Source: Sphingomonas sp. LHG3406-1 (GTDB lineage Bacteria > Pseudomonadota > Alphaproteobacteria > Sphingomonadales > Sphingomonadaceae). From it: DNA of 64,000 nt. A program made the translations under genes and the position numbers. The stretch is from the NCBI RefSeq assembly GCF_029637485.1, contig NZ_CP069128.1, positions 558,001 to 622,000 on the forward strand. Reading direction: 5' to 3'. A model generated the notes under the pieces. The model saw only the letters and a program-made list of their open reading frames with translations, searched no databases and was not told the origin of the DNA. Every line of letters starts with the position of its first letter. Within the stretch, counting starts at the first letter, position 1. Positions 17,465 through 25,511 of this stretch are shown here, piece after piece.

Positions 17465-18534
17465 GCGGCGCGGCGGCGGGCTGCGACGGCGGTGAAGGCA
17501 GCGAGGAAGGCATCGATGTCGGCCTCGACGGTCTGCGGCCCGAAGCTGACGCGCAGGGCACCGGCGGCGACCGGCTCCGGAACGCCCATCGCGGCCAGCA
17601 CGCGGCTCGCCTTCATCTTGCCGCTGGAACAGGCCGAGCCGGCGCTGACCGCGAACCCGGCAAGGTCCAGCTGGACGAGCAAACTGTCCTTCGACGCGCC
17701 TTCGAGTGCAATCGCGCTGATCGCGGGAATGCGATCGGTGCTGTCGCCGATGACAAGCCCGCCGGCGGCACGGACGCCTTTTTCGAGCCGATCGCGAAGA
17801 GCGGCGAGGCGCGGCATGGCGGTCCGGTGCGCACCGGTGGCGAGGGCCGCGGCCATGCCGGCGATGGCGGGCAGATTCTGGGTGCCGCGGCGATAGCCTT
17901 TCTCCTGGCCGCCGCTCGGCGCGAGCGTTGCGAGGTCACGCACCAGAAGCGCGCCGATTCCCGGCGGGCCACCGAATTTGTGAGCGGAGATGGCGATGAA
18001 GTCGGCGTTCGGCAGGTCGATCTTGCCGGCCGACTGGGCGCAATCGGCGAGCAGCAGGCCGCCCGCGGCCTTCACCTGCCGAAAGATGGCGTCGATCGGC
18101 TGGATGACGCCGGTCTCGTTGTTGACATGCTGGATGGCGACCAGAGCCGGTGGTCCGCCAAGCAAGCGGCCAAGCGCATCGAGGTCGATCCGGCCGCTGC
18201 CATCGACCGGCACCGGCTCGGCGCCCTCACCCATGGCATGGGGCACCACGTCATGTTCCGTGGCGCCGATGATGCGGCGCGGTGGTGCTGCGCGCGCGGC
18301 AGCCATGCCGATCGCCTCGCTCGCACCGCTGGTGAAGATGACGTCATGCCGCCAGCCGAGCGCGTCGGCGATGGCCGCGCGCGCCCGCTCGAGCGCTGCC
18401 TTGGCCGCGCGGCCGTCGGCATGCGGACTCGACGGATTCGCCCAGGTACCCAGCGCCTCCGCCATCGCCGCCTGCGCTTCGGGCAGGACGGGGGTCGTCG
18501 CGGCATGGTCGAGATAGGTTCGGGAGCGGCTCAA
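17461..18534 (-). CDS. Cysteine desulfurase (NifS/IscS type), copy 1 of tandem pair
   Basis: 357 residues, class V aminotransferase fold. Start YLDHAATTPVLPEA; His in ATEHDVVPHA; PLP lysine in SAHKFGGPPGIG; active cysteine in SAGSACSSGKMKAS, the canonical IscS/NifS loop. First gene of a three-gene operon (desulfurase, desulfurase, ferredoxin) and divergent from an alpha/beta-hydrolase gene. Some substitutions differ from copy 2 (for example it has AIQHVNNETGVIQ where copy 2 has AAMLVNNEIGVIQ). Two desulfurases side by side suggest separate sulfur acceptors. Confidence 0.93.
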   Translation of the reverse strand: MSRSRTYLDHAATTPVLPEAQAAMAEALGTWANPSSPHADGRAAKAALERARAAIADALGWRHDVIFTSGASEAIGMAAARAAPPRRIIGATEHDVVPHAMGEGAEPVPVDGSGRIDLDALGRLLGGPPALVAIQHVNNETGVIQPIDAIFRQVKAAGGLLLADCAQSAGKIDLPNADFIAISAHKFGGPPGIGALLVRDLATLAPSGGQEKGYRRGTQNLPAIAGMAAALATGAHRTAMPRLAALRDRLEKGVRAAGGLVIGDSTDRIPAISAIALEGASKDSLLVQLDLAGFAVSAGSACSSGKMKASRVLAAMGVPEPVAAGALRVSFGPQTVEADIDAFLAAFTAVAARRRAA

Positions 18535-18614
18535 CTTATTCCAACATTGCCTAGTAAGTGCCGCCGTCTATATAGGCGCTCCTTCGCCATCCCCACCAGT
18601 CTTCCAAGAGGCTT

Positions 18615-19256
18615 ATGCCCGAAGTCATCTTTCCGGGGCCGGAAGGCCGCCTCGAAGGCCGTTTCCACCCGGGCCTTCGCCCGCGCGCACCGGTCGCGCT
18701 GATCCTGCACAGCCACCCGCAGGCGGGCGGCACGATGAACAACAAGATCGTGCAGCTCATGTACCAGACCTTCGTGAAGCGCGGCTTCGCGACCCTGCGG
18801 TTCAACTTCCGCGGCGTGGGCAAGAGCCAGGGCGTGTTCGACAACGGCGTTGGCGAGTTGTCGGATGCGGCGAGCGCGCTCGACTGGGTGCAGCAGATCC
18901 ATCCCGAGGCCGAACAGACCTGGGTCGCGGGCGTCAGCTTCGGCGCCTGGATCGGCATGCAGCTGCTGATGCGCCGTCCGGAGATCAAGGGCTTCATCTC
19001 GATCGCGCCGCCGGCCAACATGTACGACTTCGGCTTCCTCGCCCCCTGCCCTTCGTCGGGCATCATCATCCAGGGCGAAGCGGACGAGGTGGTCAGCCCG
19101 GCAAGCGTCCAGAAGCTGGTCGACAAGCTGCGCACCCAGCGCCACATCACCATCCACCACGACACGATCCCGGGCGCGAACCACTTCTTCGCGAACGAGC
19201 TCGACCTGCTGATGAAGAGCGTGGACGGTTACCTGGACATGCGGCTGGGGCGGTAG
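18615..19256 (+). CDS. Alpha/beta-hydrolase fold protein
   Basis: 213 residues. The nucleophile elbow is GVSFGAW (Ser in G-x-S-x-G), the oxyanion region HSHPQAGGTMNNK, and a late Asp (GEADEVVSP) and His (IPGANHFF) complete a triad. This short form is like the PE-PPE/KANL3-type or dienelactone-hydrolase-like proteins widespread in alphaproteobacteria; substrate unknown. Divergent from the cysteine desulfurase operon across an 80-base gap, which may imply shared regulation. Confidence 0.85.
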   Translation: MPEVIFPGPEGRLEGRFHPGLRPRAPVALILHSHPQAGGTMNNKIVQLMYQTFVKRGFATLRFNFRGVGKSQGVFDNGVGELSDAASALDWVQQIHPEAEQTWVAGVSFGAWIGMQLLMRRPEIKGFISIAPPANMYDFGFLAPCPSSGIIIQGEADEVVSPASVQKLVDKLRTQRHITIHHDTIPGANHFFANELDLLMKSVDGYLDMRLGR

Positions 19257-19343
19257 GCTGCTCCCCTGCGCAGGCAGGAATTCACCGTCTTCCGGTCGTC
19301 TCTCAAGTGTGACTGAGGCCCTGCGTGCGTTCGCAAGGAACGG

Positions 19344-19511
19344 TCAGACCGCCCAGATCAGCACGTTGGCGATGAGGATGACGCCGACCAGCATCATCAT
19401 CGAACCCTGCTTGCGATGGACACCTTTGTAGGTCGTCCTTGCGCCGAACAGCAGCAGCACGAAGGCGGCCAGCATGGCGATGGACATGAGGGTGGAAGCG
19501 GTCTGATTCAT
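19344..19511 (-). CDS. Small two-helix membrane protein
   Basis: 55 residues; not a long frame but well supported. It has an AGGAGA ribosome site 5 bases before ATG, two hydrophobic helices (residues 9-24 and 37-55) and a short basic loop, TTYKGVHRKQG. It ends in LIANVLIWAV. Likely an inner-membrane helical hairpin; no function recognised. It is divergent from the 84-residue hypothetical gene downstream on the plus strand. Confidence 0.65.
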   Translation of the reverse strand: MNQTASTLMSIAMLAAFVLLLFGARTTYKGVHRKQGSMMMLVGVILIANVLIWAV

Positions 19512-19562
19512 CGTGTCTCCTGCAACCGCTTCTTAACCCCTCTTCTCCTACAGCGCATCGTC

Positions 19563-19817
19563 ATGATGTCGGCCGACCAGCAGATGAAGCTAGCGGATGC
19601 CTTCGAGCGGATCGAAGGCACGATCCTGCCGTGCATCGCGATGATGCTGGAAACCCTGCTCGACGCCTCGCGGGACCTCAGCGCAACCGACCCGAAGGTT
19701 CTGGTGGCAGAACTGCAGACGCTCGCCGCGGAGCTCGAGGAACTGACCCGCAGCGTGGAACTCTATTCGCCAGGCAAGCTCGATCCCGGCGCCTACCGGA
19801 CGACCGGCACGCTCTAG
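19563..19817 (+). CDS. Hypothetical helical protein
   Basis: 84 residues from the first of two adjacent ATGs at 19563/19566. The frame continues further upstream, but there it is antisense to the small membrane gene. Mostly predicted helix (MKLADAFERIEGTI; KVLVAELQTLAAELEELTRSVELY) ending in a short polar tail. No recognised family and no clear ribosome site. The stop overlaps the convergent dehydratase gene by 4 bases. Confidence 0.55.
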   Translation: MMSADQQMKLADAFERIEGTILPCIAMMLETLLDASRDLSATDPKVLVAELQTLAAELEELTRSVELYSPGKLDPGAYRTTGTL

Positions 19818-20764
19818 GCCACCCATTCGGCATGGATCGCGGGGTCCATATTGCCGCCGGTCAGCATCACTACCGTTCCGGGCTCCAGTTCGACCTTGCC
19901 GGCGAGCACGGCCGCAAGCGCCGCCGATCCGCCCGGTTCGACCAGCAGCCCCAATTCGTGCCAGGCGAAGCGCACGGCGGCGCGTACCTCCGCTTCGGTG
20001 ACCGACCGGGCCGCTGCCCCGCGCTGCCGGAGTACGCCGAAGGTGAGCGGCGAGACGAGCGGCGTCTGCAGCGCGTCGCAGGCGGTTGGCGGCGCGTCGG
20101 GCGCGACCGGCACGATATGGCCGAGCGCGAGGCTTCGGCCCATGTCGTCCCAGCCCTCCGGTTCGACGATCACCATTCCCGCTTCCGGGCAGGCAAGGGC
20201 AAGACCGGCGGCAAGCCCGCCACCGCCGCAGCAGACGACGATCCTGCGCACCGGCTCAGGACATTGGTCGGCGATCTCCAGCCCCGCCGTTCCCTGACCG
20301 GCGATGATATGGCGATCGTCGAAGCTGGGCACGACCACCCCGCCCCGCTCCGCCGCAAGCGCCGCCGCGATGGCGACACGATCCTCGGTGCGGCGATCGT
20401 AGAAGACGATGTCCGCGCCCTGCGCCCGCGTTCCCTCGACCTTCGGCGCAGGTGCGTCGGAGGGCATGACGATGGTCGCCGGAACGCCCAGCCGCCGGGC
20501 CGCGATCGCCACCCCTTGCGCATGATTGCCGCTTGAAAAGGCGACCACGCCGGCCTTGCGCTCGGCCTCGTTCAGCAGGGCCAGGCGGTTGCTGGCGCCG
20601 CGCAGCTTGAACGAGCCGCCGGTCTGCAGCGATTCGCATTTGAGCCACAGCCTGTGCCCGCCGAAGCGCACTTCAGTGAGCGGCGTCCGCTCGACCAGGC
20701 CACGGACCCGTTCGGCGGCGTCGAGCACCTCTTCACGGGTAGGAAGATTATCGTTCGTTTGCAT
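19814..20764 (-). CDS. PLP-dependent serine/threonine dehydratase
   Basis: 316 residues from the ATG at 20764; a TTG seven codons upstream (20785) is an alternative. Fold type II PLP enzyme: the PLP lysine is in GGSFKLRGA, the phosphate-binding glycine loop is CCGGGGLAAG, and SSGNHAQGVA is the substrate loop. It lacks the C-terminal ACT regulatory domain of biosynthetic IlvA, so it is the short catabolic/serine-racemase-like kind that deaminates serine or threonine to pyruvate or 2-oxobutyrate. Divergent from the ornithine decarboxylase gene. Confidence 0.9.
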   Translation of the reverse strand: MQTNDNLPTREEVLDAAERVRGLVERTPLTEVRFGGHRLWLKCESLQTGGSFKLRGASNRLALLNEAERKAGVVAFSSGNHAQGVAIAARRLGVPATIVMPSDAPAPKVEGTRAQGADIVFYDRRTEDRVAIAAALAAERGGVVVPSFDDRHIIAGQGTAGLEIADQCPEPVRRIVVCCGGGGLAAGLALACPEAGMVIVEPEGWDDMGRSLALGHIVPVAPDAPPTACDALQTPLVSPLTFGVLRQRGAAARSVTEAEVRAAVRFAWHELGLLVEPGGSAALAAVLAGKVELEPGTVVMLTGGNMDPAIHAEWVA

Positions 20765-20834
20765 GTGGTTGGATGAGCCGTTCAAGAGGTGCGCCAGAAC
20801 CCCGCTGCGTTACATTCCTGTGACCATAAAAAGG

Positions 20835-20863
20835 TTGCGTTAAGGGGGGTCGGTTCATATATC
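20835..20863 (+). promoter_or_regulatory. Candidate sigma70-type promoter for the polyamine genes
   Basis: TTGCGT, a 17-base spacer and TATATC, located 84 bases before the TTG start of the decarboxylase gene in the 160-base divergent gap. The -35 box matches four of six consensus bases. It is a pattern match only. Confidence 0.35.
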
Positions 20864-20946
20864 GCGCCTCCGCTGCCCCATGGGACTTCCAACCGCAAGG
20901 CAGCTTTCGTCAACTGTCGCCGTAAGGCACTTGGAGGTCCCTTGAA

Positions 20947-22200
20947 TTGGCAGAGCACCCCTTCGCGCTGGGGCTAGCGCCCCATTCCGATCGTACCGAG
21001 GCTTTCGTTGCTTCCGGTGCGTCCGAAATCGCTCGACTGAAGCCGGTTCAGCCGGTGACCCTGCTTCGCCCGCATGCGGCGAAGGCAGCTGCCCGTTTCT
21101 TCGTCGAGAAGTTTCCGGGCCGGTCGCTCTATGCGGTGAAGGCGAACCCCTCGCCCGACCTGCTGCGCGTCCTGTGGGACGGCGGCGTCACGCATTATGA
21201 CGTGGCGTCGATCGGCGAGGTCCGGCTGGTCCGTGAAACCCTCCCGCAAGCCGTGCTGTGCTTCATGCACCCGGTGAAGGCCGAGGAAGCGATCTCCGAG
21301 GCCTATCACGAGCATGGTGTCCGCACCTTCAGCCTCGACAGTCTCGACGAGCTGGAGAAGATCGTCGCTGCGACGGCGAGCGATGGTGTGGCCGCGAGCG
21401 ACCTCAACCTGCTGGTGCGCCTGCGCGTCTCGTCCGAGCATTCGAAGCTGAGCCTCGCCTCCAAGTTCGGTGCCGATCCGTCGGAGCTGAAGGCGCTGCT
21501 GATGGCTGCCCGCCAGGCATCGGACGCGCTCGGCCTCTGCTTCCACGTCGGCAGCCAGGCGATGAGCCCGGCGGCCTATGCCGAAGCCATGGCCCGGGTC
21601 CGCGACGCGATCGTCGAGGCGGCGGTCACGGTCGACATCGTCGATGTCGGCGGCGGTTTCCCCTCGTCCTATCCCGGAATGGAGCCGCCTGCGCTGGAGA
21701 CCTATTTCGCGGTCATCCACGAGGCTTTCGAGAAGCTGCCGATCAGCTATTCGGCCGAACTCTGGTGCGAGCCGGGCCGTGCGTTGTGCGCGGAATATGC
21801 GTCGGTGCTGGTCCGGGTCGAGAAGCGCCGCGGCGATGAGCTGTTCATCAACGACGGCGCCTACGGCACCCTGTTCGACGCCGCGCACATCGGGTGGCGC
21901 TTCCCCGTCCGCCTGGTGCGCGACGAGGAGAGCGATACCCGCCCGCACGGCTTCAGCTTCTACGGGCCGACCTGCGACGATCTCGACCATATGGTCGGGC
22001 CGTTCGAGCTGCCCGCCGACGTTGCTGCCGGCGACTATATCGAGATCGGCATGCTCGGCGCCTATGGCTCGGCGATGCGGACCCGCTTCAACGGCTTCGG
22101 CTCGGCCAGCGGTTGGGCGGTCGCGGTGACCGACGCCCCGATGGCCTCGCTCTATGGCGAGGCGGCGGCGGCGACCCGGTCCAACGTGGTGAAGCTGTAA
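20947..22200 (+). CDS. Ornithine/lysine-type decarboxylase (alanine-racemase fold)
   Basis: 417 residues with a TTG start, supported by GGAGG 9 bases upstream (20933-20937) and by the lack of a better start. Fold type III PLP decarboxylase: PLP lysine in YAVKANPSP, HVGSQ histidine segment, glycine loop DVGGGFPSSYPG, EPGRALCAE phosphate site, and the catalytic GPTCDDLD. It most likely decarboxylates ornithine to putrescine; lysine may also be accepted. It precedes a deoxyhypusine-synthase-like gene, which could use the putrescine. A hairpin follows the stop. Confidence 0.9.
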   Translation: MAEHPFALGLAPHSDRTEAFVASGASEIARLKPVQPVTLLRPHAAKAAARFFVEKFPGRSLYAVKANPSPDLLRVLWDGGVTHYDVASIGEVRLVRETLPQAVLCFMHPVKAEEAISEAYHEHGVRTFSLDSLDELEKIVAATASDGVAASDLNLLVRLRVSSEHSKLSLASKFGADPSELKALLMAARQASDALGLCFHVGSQAMSPAAYAEAMARVRDAIVEAAVTVDIVDVGGGFPSSYPGMEPPALETYFAVIHEAFEKLPISYSAELWCEPGRALCAEYASVLVRVEKRRGDELFINDGAYGTLFDAAHIGWRFPVRLVRDEESDTRPHGFSFYGPTCDDLDHMVGPFELPADVAAGDYIEIGMLGAYGSAMRTRFNGFGSASGWAVAVTDAPMASLYGEAAAATRSNVVKL

Positions 22201-22209
22201 CGGATATTC

Positions 22210-22230
22210 GGCACGGCTGAGCGCCGTGCC
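22210..22230 (+). terminator. Stem-loop after the decarboxylase gene
   Basis: 8-bp perfect stem GGCACGGC/GCCGTGCC with loop TGAGC, 9 bases after the stop. Weak T-run (CCTTTC) downstream, so partial termination at most. Confidence 0.45.
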
Positions 22231-22240
22231 GGCACCTTTC

Positions 22241-22319
22241 GTCATGCCGGGCTTGACCCGGCATCCGCCTTCTTCTTGCTCGATCGAAGAAAAGGCAGAC
22301 CCCGGGTCAAGCCCGGGGT
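22241..22319. repeat. Pair of inverted REP-like palindromes
   Basis: Two hairpins, ATGCCGGG/CCCGGCAT with loop CTTGA (22244-22264) and ACCCCGGG/CCCGGGGT with loop TCAAG (22299-22319). The loops are complementary, so the two units are inverted copies of one another. The first 26 bases (22241-22266) recur exactly, in reverse, at 46290-46315. A BIME-like arrangement between the decarboxylase and the next polyamine gene. Confidence 0.8.
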
Positions 22320-22358
22320 GACGGCTTGATGACGGGCTCTTTCATCAAGGAAACACGC

Positions 22359-23411
22359 ATGAACACCCCGAAGATCAACGACACCCGAAAGGCAGAACTG
22401 CTCAGCAGCACCGTCGAGCATATCGACATCACCAAGTTCGATGCCCGCCCGATCGTCGAGGCGATGGGCAAGATGAGCTTCACCAGCCGGGACCTCGCGC
22501 GCGCCACCGGCATCTACAACCAGATGCTGAGCGATCCCGACTGCTCGGTCATCCTGGTGATCGCCGGATCGACCTCGGCCGGCGGCTGCATGGACCTCTA
22601 TGCCGAACTGGTGCGCTCGAACATGGTCGACGCGATCGTCGCCACCGGCGCCACCATCGTCGACATGGATTTCTTTGAAGCGCTTGGCCACAAGCACTAT
22701 CAAGCGCTTGAAATCCCTGACGATGACACGCTCCGCTCGCTCTACATCGATCGTATCTACGATACCTATATCGACGAAGAGCAGCTGCAGGACACCGACT
22801 TCACCATCGGCAAGATCGCCGACACGCTGGAGCCGCGTCCCTACAGCAGCCGCGAGTTCATCAAGGAGATGGGCAAGTGGCTGCTGGAGAATGGCAAGAA
22901 GGAGAACAGCCTCGTCAAGCTCGCCTACGAGCATGACGTGCCGATCTTCTGCCCGGCCTTCACCGACAGCTCGGCCGGCTTCGGCCTCGTCAAGCATCAG
23001 GTCGACGCCATGAAGGCGGGCCGGCGCTACATGACGATGGACTCGATCGCCGACTTCCGCGAGCTGACCGACATCAAGATCAAGGCGGGCACCACCGGTC
23101 TTCTGATGATCGGCGGCGGCGTGCCCAAGAACTTCACGCAGGACACCGTGGTCTGCGCGGAGATTCTCGGCCACGAGGATGTCGAGGTGCACAAGTATGC
23201 CGTGCAGATCACGGTCGCCGACGTCCGCGACGGCGCCTGCTCCTCCTCGACGCTCCAGGAAGCCGCCAGCTGGGGCAAGGTCTCGACCGCGCTCGAGCAG
23301 ATGGTGTTCGCGGAAGCCACTTCCGTCCTGCCGCTGCTCGCCAGCGACGCCTATCATCGCGGCCACTGGAAGACCCGCGCCAAGCGCCAGTTCGCGAAAC
23401 TGTTCGACTAA
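22359..23411 (+). CDS. Deoxyhypusine synthase-like protein (probable homospermidine synthase)
   Basis: 350 residues from the ATG at 22359 (AAGGA 7 bases upstream; the frame opens 11 codons earlier). It belongs to the deoxyhypusine synthase family: the catalytic lysine region is ASWGKVSTA, with NAD-binding segments IAGSTSAGGCMD and GLLMIGGGVPKNF. Bacteria have no eIF5A to modify, and bacterial members are thought to transfer the aminobutyl group to putrescine, making homospermidine. The preceding ornithine decarboxylase fits that role. A strong intrinsic terminator follows. Confidence 0.88.
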   Translation: MNTPKINDTRKAELLSSTVEHIDITKFDARPIVEAMGKMSFTSRDLARATGIYNQMLSDPDCSVILVIAGSTSAGGCMDLYAELVRSNMVDAIVATGATIVDMDFFEALGHKHYQALEIPDDDTLRSLYIDRIYDTYIDEEQLQDTDFTIGKIADTLEPRPYSSREFIKEMGKWLLENGKKENSLVKLAYEHDVPIFCPAFTDSSAGFGLVKHQVDAMKAGRRYMTMDSIADFRELTDIKIKAGTTGLLMIGGGVPKNFTQDTVVCAEILGHEDVEVHKYAVQITVADVRDGACSSSTLQEAASWGKVSTALEQMVFAEATSVLPLLASDAYHRGHWKTRAKRQFAKLFD

Positions 23412-23436
23412 GGTTGCACTTCGCGACCAAGCTTCT

Positions 23437-23473
23437 ACCCTCCTCCCGGATAACCTCTGGGGGGAGGGTTTTT
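23437..23473 (+). terminator. Intrinsic terminator overlapping the next ribosome site
   Basis: An 11-bp stem (23437-23447 with 23459-23469, one T-G pair) followed by a run of T. The right arm GGGGGGAGGG is also the only plausible ribosome-binding sequence for the TTG start at 23476, so the fold would hide it. Confidence 0.8.
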
Positions 23474-23475
23474 CT

Positions 23476-23901
23476 TTGCATCATCCACTTGCACAGCCGG
23501 TCGCCCTGCTTGCGGCCTGGACCTTCGTCATCTTCTTCTGGATGTACGTGACCCGCATTCCGGCGATGATGAAGGCCGGCATCGACCTCAAGACGCTGCG
23601 TGGCGGCACGGGGTCCAATCTCGACAAGGTGCTTCCGCCGGAAATTCAGTGGAAGGCGCACAATTACAATCACCTGCTCGAGCAACCGACGATCTTCTAT
23701 GCGATTGCCCTGCTGCTGATCGTCACGGGTAGCCAGAGCCTCCTCGCGGTGCAGCTGGCCTGGGGCTATGTCGCCCTGAGGATCGCGCACAGCCTGGTGC
23801 AGACGACGGTCAACATCACCCGCATCCGCTTCCTACTCTTCCTTGCCGCGAGCCTGTACCTGCTCGGGCTGGTCGTCATCGCGCTTGCCGAAGCCTTCTA
23901 G
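23476..23901 (+). CDS. MAPEG-family membrane protein 1
   Basis: 141 residues from TTG at 23476; no ATG or GTG lies in the frame before the first helix, so a later start would remove a membrane segment. Four hydrophobic helices. The conserved MAPEG segment is KAHNYNHLLEQPTIFYA, preceded by AGIDLKTLRGGTGSN, and followed by LAWGYVALRIAHSLVQ. MAPEG proteins are small membrane enzymes or their relatives (glutathione/leukotriene metabolism in eukaryotes); in bacteria their roles are mostly unknown. A paralogue lies 9 bases downstream. Confidence 0.82.
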   Translation: MHHPLAQPVALLAAWTFVIFFWMYVTRIPAMMKAGIDLKTLRGGTGSNLDKVLPPEIQWKAHNYNHLLEQPTIFYAIALLLIVTGSQSLLAVQLAWGYVALRIAHSLVQTTVNITRIRFLLFLAASLYLLGLVVIALAEAF

Positions 23902-23910
23902 GAGCCACCC

Positions 23911-24342
23911 ATGATCGCCACTGCCTTGCTAGGTCCAATCGTCGCGCTCGTCGCCTGGTCGCTGCTTGTTCTCTTCTATCTCGCCTTCGTGCGGTTCCGC
24001 GGAATCAAGCGGGCGGGCATCAAGGTCGACCCGAGCCGCGGCGGACGCGGGCAGGACCTGGAGGGCGTGCTCGACCCCAAGTGCAACTGGCCGGCGCACA
24101 ATTATGCGCACCTGATGGAGCAGCCGACCCTCTTCTACGCGATCGTGCTGACGCTGGCGTTGATGCAGTTCGACCATCCGGTGAACGTGATGATGGCCTG
24201 GGCCTATGCTGCCTTGCGCATCGTCCACAGCATCGTGCAGATCTTCTTCAACGACTTGCGGATCCGCTTCCCGTTGTTCCTGGTCAGCACCCTGGTGCTG
24301 GCGGGCCTGACGCTGCACGCCGCGCTGGCGCTGCTGCACTAG
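23911..24342 (+). CDS. MAPEG-family membrane protein 2
   Basis: 143 residues, AGGAG before the ATG. Four helices and the motif PAHNYAHLMEQPTLFYAIVL, then MAWAYAALRIVHSIVQ. Clearly a tandem paralogue of the gene just upstream (same length, same motif order), so the two may form a hetero-oligomer. Its end overlaps the convergent RNA methyltransferase stop by 4 bases. Function unknown. Confidence 0.87.
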   Translation: MIATALLGPIVALVAWSLLVLFYLAFVRFRGIKRAGIKVDPSRGGRGQDLEGVLDPKCNWPAHNYAHLMEQPTLFYAIVLTLALMQFDHPVNVMMAWAYAALRIVHSIVQIFFNDLRIRFPLFLVSTLVLAGLTLHAALALLH

Positions 24343-25511
24343 CGCGAGAAGGCGGCCGCCAGTTCGACGTGGGTGGACCAGCGGAACTGGCCGACCGGGC
24401 GCACCCAGTCGAGCCGGTAGCCGCCTGATGCCAGCATGGCCGCGTCGCGCGCGAACGTGGCGGGATTGCAGCTGACATAGGCAATGCGGGGCACCGGCGA
24501 GGCGGCGAGCTGCTCGACCTGCGCCTCGGCGCCCGAGCGCGGCGGGTCGAGGACCACGGCGTCGAGACCGGCAAGTTCCCCGGTCATCAGCGGTCGGCGG
24601 TAGAGGTCGCGATGCTCGGCCTGGATCGCAGGGGCCGCGCGCTTCATCGCCAGGATCGAATCACGCCCCGCTTCGGCGGCGCAAACCCTGCCCGAAAGCG
24701 CCATGGCGAAGGTGCCGATGCCGGCGAACAGGTCGGCGGAATGCGCAGGGTCGCCGACCGCCTCGATCACCGACGCGACCAAGGCGGCCTCGCCATCCTC
24801 GGTCGCCTGGAGGAAGGCGCCGATCGGCAACGGCACGGGTCTGCCGGACAGGGTCACGGTCGCGGGCTGCGGCTCCCAGCGGACTTCGGGCCCGAGGCCT
24901 TCATCGAGGCTGAGGCGCGCCAGCCCATGCTCCTGCGCAAAGTCGACGAGCCCCTGCGCGGCCTCGAAACCCTCGGCGGTGACTCCCTTCAGCAGGACGT
25001 CGACGCCCTGGTCGGCGAGCGTCAGCTGCATCTCGGCCGTGCGCCTTGGTGCCAGCAGCAGCATCAGGAGCGAGCGTAAGGGTGCGATCAGAGCGAAAAG
25101 CTCAGGTTTGAGGATGTGGCACTCCGCAAGATCGATAACTCGGTTCGATTTTTCGGCGTTGAAGCCGAGCACGACCTTGCCGCCGGCCCTCAGCGCCCGC
25201 AGCGAGGCGCGGCGGCGGCTTCTTGGCGGAGACAGGTGCGGCGCTCGTATCTCCGCCGTCAGGTCGTGCTGCGCGAGCGCGCCCTCGACGCGGGCGACCA
25301 GATAAGCCGCGAACGCCTCGTCATCGACATGCTGTAGCTGGCAGCCGCCGCATTCGGGAAAGTGACGGCATGGCGGCAGTTGCCGGTGGGGACCGGGCGT
25401 GATCGTGCCGTCCTCGGCGACGAGGTCGCCAGGCGCCGCGAAGGCGACGTGGCGACCGCTCGCCGTCACCCCGTCTCCGCGCGCCGCGATCCGGACGACG
25501 GTCTCGCTCAC
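24339..25511 (-). CDS. RNA (uracil-C5) methyltransferase, RlmD/TrmA family
   Basis: 390 residues. An N-terminal Fe-S type cysteine cluster (CRHFPECGGCQLQ, plus Cys in AECHI) precedes the SAM-binding domain (SADLFAGIGTFAMAL), with DPPRSGAEAQVE as the substrate/motif IV loop and YVSCNPATFARD carrying the catalytic cysteine. Such enzymes place m5U in rRNA or tRNA; which uridine is modified here cannot be read. The family's TRAM domain appears to be missing or very short. Start overlaps the NAD(P)HX repair gene by 4 bases. Confidence 0.88.
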   Translation of the reverse strand: MSETVVRIAARGDGVTASGRHVAFAAPGDLVAEDGTITPGPHRQLPPCRHFPECGGCQLQHVDDEAFAAYLVARVEGALAQHDLTAEIRAPHLSPPRSRRRASLRALRAGGKVVLGFNAEKSNRVIDLAECHILKPELFALIAPLRSLLMLLLAPRRTAEMQLTLADQGVDVLLKGVTAEGFEAAQGLVDFAQEHGLARLSLDEGLGPEVRWEPQPATVTLSGRPVPLPIGAFLQATEDGEAALVASVIEAVGDPAHSADLFAGIGTFAMALSGRVCAAEAGRDSILAMKRAAPAIQAEHRDLYRRPLMTGELAGLDAVVLDPPRSGAEAQVEQLAASPVPRIAYVSCNPATFARDAAMLASGGYRLDWVRPVGQFRWSTHVELAAAFSR

